The position numbers and the translations under genes were made by a program. From positions 1 to 64,000 of the forward strand of contig NZ_AZWO01000005.1 in NCBI RefSeq assembly GCF_000514775.1: a stretch of DNA of 64,000 nt. Direction: 5' to 3'. Under the pieces are notes generated by a model. The model worked only from the letters and a program-made list of their open reading frames with translations, was not told the DNA's origin and ran no database searches. Below, piece by piece: positions 59,244 through 64,000 of this stretch. The DNA is from Salinispora pacifica CNR114. Its GTDB lineage: Bacteria; Actinomycetota; Actinomycetes; Mycobacteriales; Micromonosporaceae. The stretch's first letter is position 1. Each line of letters opens with the position of its first letter.

Positions 59244-59350
59244 CGTGCATACCTCCGAGCCGACAAATGACCGCTAATAGGGCAGCAGCCACCTTTAGCC
59301 ACCTATCACCCTGTGCGGGTAGAAATATCTCTACCGTCAGGATCAACGCG
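59244..59350 (-). promoter_or_regulatory. Conserved 5' leader of RCC1 paralogue 3
   Basis: Read on the minus strand, gcgttgatcctgacggtaga and the following gatatttctacccgca align with 32121-32170. The hairpin ggtaga-gatatt-tctacc is perfect here. CCTATTAGCGG and GCTCGGAGGT before the ATG match the paralogue 2 leader. Here no coding gene overlaps the element, so conservation is not explained by protein constraint. Confidence 0.7.
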
Positions 59351-59479
59351 TACCGGGCGTTAAGGATGTCGGTCTGGGCAAAAGGGCGATTGACTTGGCC
59401 TCCGCGACGTGAGTCGACGCCGACGACGGTGGCCGGGGCGGCGGCGCCCAGGAGGGGCCGCGCGTGGCGGCGACGGCGC

Positions 59480-60331
59480 TCAGAAGAGCGTCAGCGGCTG
59501 CACCGGAGCCGGTCGGGGCAGCGGCTCGAGCGCGGGGACGCGGGCGCGTACCTCGTCGTGGAAGCGGCGGGCGAGCACCGGGGCGTCGGCGTTGTCTGGA
59601 GTGTGGACGAAGAAGGTGGGCGAGCGGCCCTCGTGGAGCCAGCCGGCGACGGTGTCGACCCAGCGCCGCCAGCCCGCGCTGGTCTGGTCGGGATCGTCCC
59701 GGCCGAGGTAACGGACGACCGGCCGGTCGGTCAGCGCCTCCGAGCGGAGTGGCATCCGAGGCTTCTTCGTCCAGGCATCCCGCTCCGCGTCACTGGTCGG
59801 GGGCCGGGCGAAGAACGCGGTGGTGTCGAAGGGAATCCACTCGGTGCCGGTGGCGGCCAGCGTCTCGACCAACAACTGGGCGGCGCCGGGGTCGACGAAG
59901 AACGCGGGGTGGCGCACCTCGACCGCGTACCGGTAGGTCGGGGGGAGGCGCCGCAGGAAGCGGGCCAGGGTGGCCACATCGCCCGGAGCGAAGGAACCCG
60001 GCAGCTGGATCCAGAGAGCCTGTGCCCGGGGCCCCAGGGGCTCGATCGCGTCGAGGAAGGCACGCAGCGGTTCGTCCACTGCACCGAGGCGACGCTCGTG
60101 CGTGACAACCCGGGGCAGCTTGAGCACGAACCCGAAACTCGGGTCGGTCTGCTGCGCCCAGGAGGACACGGTCTCCCGGGAGGGGGTCGCGTAGAAGGTG
60201 GTGTTCCCCTCCACCGCCGTGCACCACCCGGCGTAGTGCCGCAGGCGTTCGGGCGCTGGTAGCGGGTGGGCCACCAGGCGACCCTGCCACGCCTTGTGCG
60301 TCCACATCGCGCATCCCACCTGGAGCCGCAC
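59480..60331 (-). CDS. DUF72 (YecE-like) family protein
   Basis: The 283-residue protein has the TIM-barrel pattern of DUF72: LQVGCAMWTHKAWQG, VEGNTTFYATPSRETVSSWA, FGFVLKLPRVVTHERRLG and YRYAVEVRHPAFFVD. These motifs (GCSGWxYxxW-like start, EiNsTFY, FKxxxxiTH, EFRH) are diagnostic. Biochemical function is not established. GTG 60331 gives the conserved N-terminus. It is 9 bp downstream of the hypothetical gene at 60341, probably in one operon. Confidence 0.88.
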   Translation of the reverse strand: MRLQVGCAMWTHKAWQGRLVAHPLPAPERLRHYAGWCTAVEGNTTFYATPSRETVSSWAQQTDPSFGFVLKLPRVVTHERRLGAVDEPLRAFLDAIEPLGPRAQALWIQLPGSFAPGDVATLARFLRRLPPTYRYAVEVRHPAFFVDPGAAQLLVETLAATGTEWIPFDTTAFFARPPTSDAERDAWTKKPRMPLRSEALTDRPVVRYLGRDDPDQTSAGWRRWVDTVAGWLHEGRSPTFFVHTPDNADAPVLARRFHDEVRARVPALEPLPRPAPVQPLTLF

Positions 60332-60340
60332 GCGAGCTGG

Positions 60341-60859
60341 TCAGTCCGGAGTGGGGAAGCCGTACCGGGCGGCGTGCTCCGGATCGGCCGGGTCGATCTG
60401 GCGTACGCCGGAGTCGGCGAGGCGCTTGTTGACCTCGTCCAGCCGCTCCCGCACCAGCCGGGCCTCCTCCTCGGTGACCCGACCCCGGTGCGGCCGGCCC
60501 GCGTGCTCGATGGTGCCGTAGTCGACCTTCTCGGCGGCGCGGCGGCTCTTCGGCGGGCGGATCCGCTCGGCGGTCCGCAGCAACTGCGCCATCGGCGTGT
60601 CGGTGGCCATCGAATCGAACTCGCTGGCGGTCAGTACGACCCGGCGCGGCTCGCCCTCACCGTGGCTGTCGTGGATCTCCACGATCGCGACGTCCAGGGC
60701 CGCGTCGTCGATGTTCTCCACCTCGGCCGGGGTGGCGTCCAACTGTACGGGCCCGGCAACCAGGTCCGGGTGCTCCAGGACGACCACCCGGGTGGCCTCG
60801 TCGTCGGGCTGGAGCACCCGGCCGCTGAAGTCGGAGACGCGGATCGTCTTCTTGCCCAT
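60341..60859 (-). CDS. Conserved-looking actinobacterial hypothetical protein
   Basis: The 172-residue soluble, charged protein begins MGKKTIRVSDFSGRVLQPDD. It has a small N-terminal beta-rich half and a helical C-terminal half (EEEARLVRERLDEVNKRLAD). ATG 60859 is preceded by ggagaa. No membrane segment or catalytic motif is visible. It precedes the DUF72 gene in the same direction. Confidence 0.7.
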   Translation of the reverse strand: MGKKTIRVSDFSGRVLQPDDEATRVVVLEHPDLVAGPVQLDATPAEVENIDDAALDVAIVEIHDSHGEGEPRRVVLTASEFDSMATDTPMAQLLRTAERIRPPKSRRAAEKVDYGTIEHAGRPHRGRVTEEEARLVRERLDEVNKRLADSGVRQIDPADPEHAARYGFPTPD

Positions 60860-61235
60860 GCGCGGAACTTCTCCTGTCGTAGCCCGGTCGCGGACCAGCA
60901 GACGTTACCCGACAGGTGTGCGAACGCCGGCGTCGGCTCGCCGGGCGGTGCGGTGGCGGGGGTGAGCCCCGGGCACCGCCCCGGGGCCCGACGGAGGGTC
61001 AGTGGGTGTTGGGGTGGCGGGTGGGCCGGCGGTTCAGCTCAACCCAGGTGAGTAGCGGCGAGGCGCGGATGCCGCGGTGCGGTGGCTGGGCCGGGAAGCG
61101 TTCCGCGGCAATCCAGGCGCTTGGCCAGAGTGGGCTGGAGTCATGGCAGCGGCGGTGCTGCGGCGGGTTCGGCATGACCCCACCATTCCAGACAATGTTG
61201 TACGTCTATTGAAGATAACGGTAACAGTCGATTTG
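60860..61235. other. Intergenic region
   Basis: About 375 bp lies between the hypothetical gene (its promoter side) and the 3' end of the histidine-kinase gene. It has an AT-richer patch near 61195-61235. No gene is supported on either strand. Confidence 0.5.
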
Positions 61236-62270
61236 CTAGGCGGTTCCCGGCAGGGGCAGCCGGACCTCGAACCGACACCCACCGGTGGTGTTGCGGACCT
61301 GCACCCGGCCGCCGTGCGCCTCGACCAACCCTCGTACGATCGCCAGCCCCAGTCCTCCGGAGCTGGCCAACTCCCCGGTGCTGGGGCGGCAGGGGGTGCG
61401 GGCTCGCTCGCCGCGGAAGGCGACCTCAAAGACGCGGGGTAGATCCGCCTCGGGGATGCCGCCGCAGGTGTCCGCGACCGCCAACCAGGCGCAGTTGGCC
61501 TCCGTTCCGGCCTCGACCCGGACGGTCCCCTCCGACGGGGTGTAGCGGACGGCGTTGAGGAGGAGGTTCCCCACCACCCGGGCCAGCTCCGGCTCACTGG
61601 CCAGTACGGTCGGCCAGCCCGAGTCGGGTGCCAGCAGCCGGATTCGGCAGGCGGCTGCCAGCGGTGCGGTGCTGGCGACGGCGTCCGACACGACATCGCC
61701 CAGGGGCACCGCCGACAGGGTCAGGCGCAGGGCGCCGGCATTGATCCGGGAGAGCTCGAAGAGGTCGTCGACCAGCCGGGTCATCCGATCGGTCTCCACC
61801 CGGATCCGGCGGTGGTACTCGCTCACCGTCGCGGGATCGTCGACCACCCGGTCCTCCAGCGCCTCAGCCATCGCGCGCAACCCGGCCAGTGGGGTTCGCA
61901 GGTCGTGCGACACCCAGGCGACGAGGTCCCGCCGACCCTGTTCGATCTGGCGTTCCCGCTGCCGGGCCTGGTCCGCCCAGACCGCGGCGGCGGCCAGGCG
62001 GCGCCCGAAGAGCCAGCCGACCGTGAGAACCACCAGGGCCGCCGCCGCCACCGTGATCAGCACCACGTTCCGGTCGTGCGGGGAGAGGAACATCTGGTCG
62101 GCGACCATGGCCACCGCGGCCACCATCGCGGTCACCGCTATGACCAGCAGGGTGACGATGTGTACCGTCACCGAGCGTCCGCGCAGCAGGCGCAGGGCGA
62201 GTGCGCCGAACGCGCCGACACCAAGCGCCGGACCGAGCGCGAACGCGAAGATCAGCGCCAGTTCACCCAT
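61236..62270 (-). CDS. Sensor histidine kinase
   Basis: The 344-residue protein has three membrane helices in the first 110 residues and very little extracellular sequence. The H-box WVSHDLRTPLAGLRAMAEAL, N-box ARVVGNLLLNAVRYTP and G-boxes DTCGGIPEADLPRVFEVAFRG and SSGGLGLAIVRGLVEAHGG follow. It phosphorylates the response regulator encoded just upstream; its ATG overlaps that gene's stop by 8 bp. The lack of an outer sensor domain suggests it reads a membrane or envelope signal. Confidence 0.9.
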   Translation of the reverse strand: MGELALIFAFALGPALGVGAFGALALRLLRGRSVTVHIVTLLVIAVTAMVAAVAMVADQMFLSPHDRNVVLITVAAAALVVLTVGWLFGRRLAAAAVWADQARQRERQIEQGRRDLVAWVSHDLRTPLAGLRAMAEALEDRVVDDPATVSEYHRRIRVETDRMTRLVDDLFELSRINAGALRLTLSAVPLGDVVSDAVASTAPLAAACRIRLLAPDSGWPTVLASEPELARVVGNLLLNAVRYTPSEGTVRVEAGTEANCAWLAVADTCGGIPEADLPRVFEVAFRGERARTPCRPSTGELASSGGLGLAIVRGLVEAHGGRVQVRNTTGGCRFEVRLPLPGTA

Positions 62271-62955
62271 CGGTCGGCTCGTATCGGTAGCCGATGCCCC
62301 AGACCGTCACGATCCGCCGGGGGTTCGCGGGATCGGCCTCCACCTTCTCCCGTAGCCGGCGAACATGCACGGTCACCGTTGACTGGTCACCGAAGTTCCA
62401 GCCCCACACCCGCTCCAGCAACTCCGCCCGGCCCACCGCCCGGGCGGGGTGTCGCATCAGGTAGGCCAGCAGGTCGAACTCGCGCACGGTGAGGGTCAGT
62501 TCGTGGCCGTGCAGCCGGGCCACCCGGGGGCCGGTCTCGACCACGAGCGCGTCGTCGCGGAGCACGGTGGCCGGTGCCGTCCGAGGCTCACCGCTGCGCC
62601 GCAGCACCGACCCGACCCGCAGGACCAACTCCCGGGGCGAGAACGGCTTGCCGAGGTAGTCATCCGCCCCAAGCTGGAGGCCGAGGACGCGGTCCGCCTC
62701 GTCGCCGCGCGCGGTGAGCATGATGATGGGCACCCCGTCCGGCTTGGCGCGCAACCGCCGGCATACCTCCAGACCGTCGAGCCCGGGCAGCATCAGATCC
62801 AGCACGACCAGGTCCGGCGGTTCGGCGGCGACCGCGGCGAGCGCCGAATCGCCGTCGCCGACATGCCGCACCTGGTAGCCGGCGTGTACCAGGTAGCGAC
62901 AGACCACGTCACTGACTGTTCGGTCGTCGTCAACGACCAGTACCCGTTGCGTCAC
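62263..62955 (-). CDS. OmpR/PhoB-type response regulator
   Basis: The 230-residue protein has a receiver domain (VLVVDDDRTVSDVVCRYLVH, phospho-acceptor Asp in VVLDLMLPG, Lys in DDYLGKPFSP). A winged-helix DNA-binding domain (LTVREFDLLAYLMRHPARAV, VTVHVRRLREKVEAD, GIGYRYEP) follows. GTG 62955 has gggagg four bases upstream; the longer open frame to 63420 lacks support. It forms an operon with the kinase; targets unknown. Confidence 0.92.
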   Translation of the reverse strand: MTQRVLVVDDDRTVSDVVCRYLVHAGYQVRHVGDGDSALAAVAAEPPDLVVLDLMLPGLDGLEVCRRLRAKPDGVPIIMLTARGDEADRVLGLQLGADDYLGKPFSPRELVLRVGSVLRRSGEPRTAPATVLRDDALVVETGPRVARLHGHELTLTVREFDLLAYLMRHPARAVGRAELLERVWGWNFGDQSTVTVHVRRLREKVEADPANPRRIVTVWGIGYRYEPTDG

Positions 62956-63113
62956 CGGGCCTCCCTCGTCGTTGCCCAGCCTAGCCGCGATGATCAGCTT
63001 AAGATCTTGCGAGGCGGTTACGGCCGTCGTCGGCGGCGGTGGCCCGCGACCCGCGGGTCCGCCCCCTGGGCGGGGTGTACGACGTCGCGACGAGCGGACC
63101 TCGGAGGAGGGCG

Positions 63114-63776
63114 ATGGACAGCCGGCGGCTTCACCTGCACCTGACCACCTGGCTGGGGCAGTGGCCGGCTGGCCCGGGTCGGCATGTGGTCGCCGCTCGG
63201 CGTCGGGCCGAACCCGCCTGGGACGGGCGGCTCCGGCCGGCGATCGCCGTCTCCGCCGGGGAGCACCAGGTGCTCTCCGTGGCGCCGGCACGGGTCGCAG
63301 CCGTCCGGGAGCTGGCCCGGGGCTCGTCCCGGCGGCTCCTCGCTGGCCTGCCGGCGGCTGTCGGGCACCCCGACTGGGTGGTGCACGACGACGTGTTTCG
63401 GTGGACCGAGGACCCCGCACCGCTGCCGGAGGTCGGTGAGTGGATCCCGCCGACCTCGCCCGGCCTGCCGTCCTGGCTCCGACTGTTCGACCGGCCGGTG
63501 CTGGTGGTGCGCGACGACCGCGGCGAGTACCAGGCCGGGGTCGGCGTCAAGTGGCATGACGCGTACGGCCGGGAGTTGGCGGTGGGCACCGTCCCGGCAG
63601 CCCGGGGGCGGGGGCTGGCCCGTCGGCTGGTCGCCCAGGCGGCGCGCCGGGTCCTCGCCGAGGGGGCGGTGCCGACGTACCTGCACAGTCGGCAGAACAC
63701 GGCGTCGGCCCGGGTGGCCGAGGCGGCCGGCTTCCCCGACCGGGGCTGGCTGTCGTTCGGGGTCTACCCGGGCTGA
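63114..63776 (+). CDS. GNAT-family N-acetyltransferase
   Basis: The 220-residue protein has a variable N-terminal half and a C-terminal GNAT core. It carries VGTVPAARGRGLARRLVAQA (acetyl-CoA-binding R-x-x-G-x-G/A) and NTASARVAEAAGFPDRGWLS. ATG 63114 has ggaggag directly upstream; a GTG at 63039 lacks a site. Substrate unknown. It is divergent from the two-component operon. Confidence 0.85.
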   Translation: MDSRRLHLHLTTWLGQWPAGPGRHVVAARRRAEPAWDGRLRPAIAVSAGEHQVLSVAPARVAAVRELARGSSRRLLAGLPAAVGHPDWVVHDDVFRWTEDPAPLPEVGEWIPPTSPGLPSWLRLFDRPVLVVRDDRGEYQAGVGVKWHDAYGRELAVGTVPAARGRGLARRLVAQAARRVLAEGAVPTYLHSRQNTASARVAEAAGFPDRGWLSFGVYPG

Positions 63777-63846
63777 ATTCGAGCGCGACCCGCACCAGGG
63801 CAGAGGTGAGGTGGCGGCCGGCGCGTGCCGCCGGGAGTGGGTAGGG

Positions 63847-63884
63847 CGCGGACCGGAGTTCCCGGGCCGGAGCCCCGGTCCGCG
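63847..63884 (+). terminator. Terminator after the GNAT gene
   Basis: The 10-bp perfect stem cgcggaccgg / ccggtccgcg has an 18-nt loop that can pair further. It starts 70 bp after the stop and is followed by tccttccccc. Confidence 0.8.
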
Positions 63885-63989
63885 TCCTTCCCCCCAGGCC
63901 CCGCTGGCCGCCCGGGGCAGATCGCCGGATGCAGTTGTGACGCTACGTATTTAGTGGCGGGTAGGCAAGGGGTGATAGGAGGTGTCGGT

Positions 63990-64000
63990 GTGTCGAAAAC
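63990..64000 (+). CDS. Start of a gene cut off by the window end
   Basis: GTG TCG AAA follows aggaggtg (63977-63984) at a normal distance. Only three codons are inside the window, so the product cannot be named. Confidence 0.4.

Noticed and set aside
62956..63420. N-terminal extension of the response regulator
   Set aside because: Arg/Pro-rich low-complexity frame overlapping the divergent GNAT gene; GTG 62955 has a proper ribosome-binding site and gives a standard receiver domain start.

Overview
The window is high-GC DNA with GTG and TTG starts, predicted leaderless genes, many TetR/LacI regulators, sortase-type (LPXTG) surface proteins and a Streptomyces-like carbohydrate ABC operon without its own ATPase. 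This fits a filamentous actinomycete, most likely Micromonosporaceae (Micromonospora/Salinispora-like). The family placement is inference, because no rRNA or other marker gene is present.

Region 1 (1-14.1 kb) is accessory DNA behind the 3' end of a tRNA, probably tRNA-Lys. It holds a YdcF-like gene (286-960), a degraded second copy of it (12545-13036), and remnants of a replication-relaxation protein, an FAD oxidoreductase, a HAD hydrolase and an ISL3 transposase. Intact genes between them are an LPXTG surface protein, a StyA-type flavoprotein monooxygenase, a SRPBCC / methyltransferase-DUF393 / TetR operon with two palindromic operators, a dehydrogenase-MFS pair divergent from its TetR regulator, and a secreted zinc metalloprotease.

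Region 2 (14.4-30.5 kb) holds an SDR reductase, a complete type III restriction-modification pair (Mod 15608-17470, Res 17474-20548), a DHA2 exporter, a pyruvate/indolepyruvate decarboxylase-like ThDP enzyme, an aromatic FAD hydroxylase divergent from a TetR regulator, and a long-chain acyl-CoA ligase.

Region 3 (30.7-44.1 kb) holds an MFS protein, two paralogous sortase-anchored RCC1-propeller proteins, a dTDP-rhamnose-reductase-like SDR, a GNAT, a large FAD/Fe-S dehydrogenase, a GH15 glucosidase and an SDR. A third RCC1 paralogue lies at 57459-59243. All three share a conserved 5' leader.

Region 4 (44.2-57.4 kb) is the clearest functional system: a LacI-controlled locus that appears dedicated to high-mannose N-glycans. 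It encodes a GH5-like beta-mannosidase candidate, the LacI regulator, a solute-binding lipoprotein, two permeases, a secreted GH85 endo-beta-N-acetylglucosaminidase with a C-terminal carbohydrate-binding domain, a 1398-residue GH38 alpha-mannosidase and a translationally coupled protein of unknown function. The logic is release of glycans outside the cell, import, removal of alpha-mannose, then cleavage of the Man-beta-GlcNAc core. Two matching operator-like sites lie in front of the two transcription units. A perfect 22-bp stem terminator ends the operon.

Region 5 (59.5-64 kb) is ordinary chromosome: a DUF72 protein, a conserved hypothetical, a two-component system, a GNAT and the first codons of another gene.
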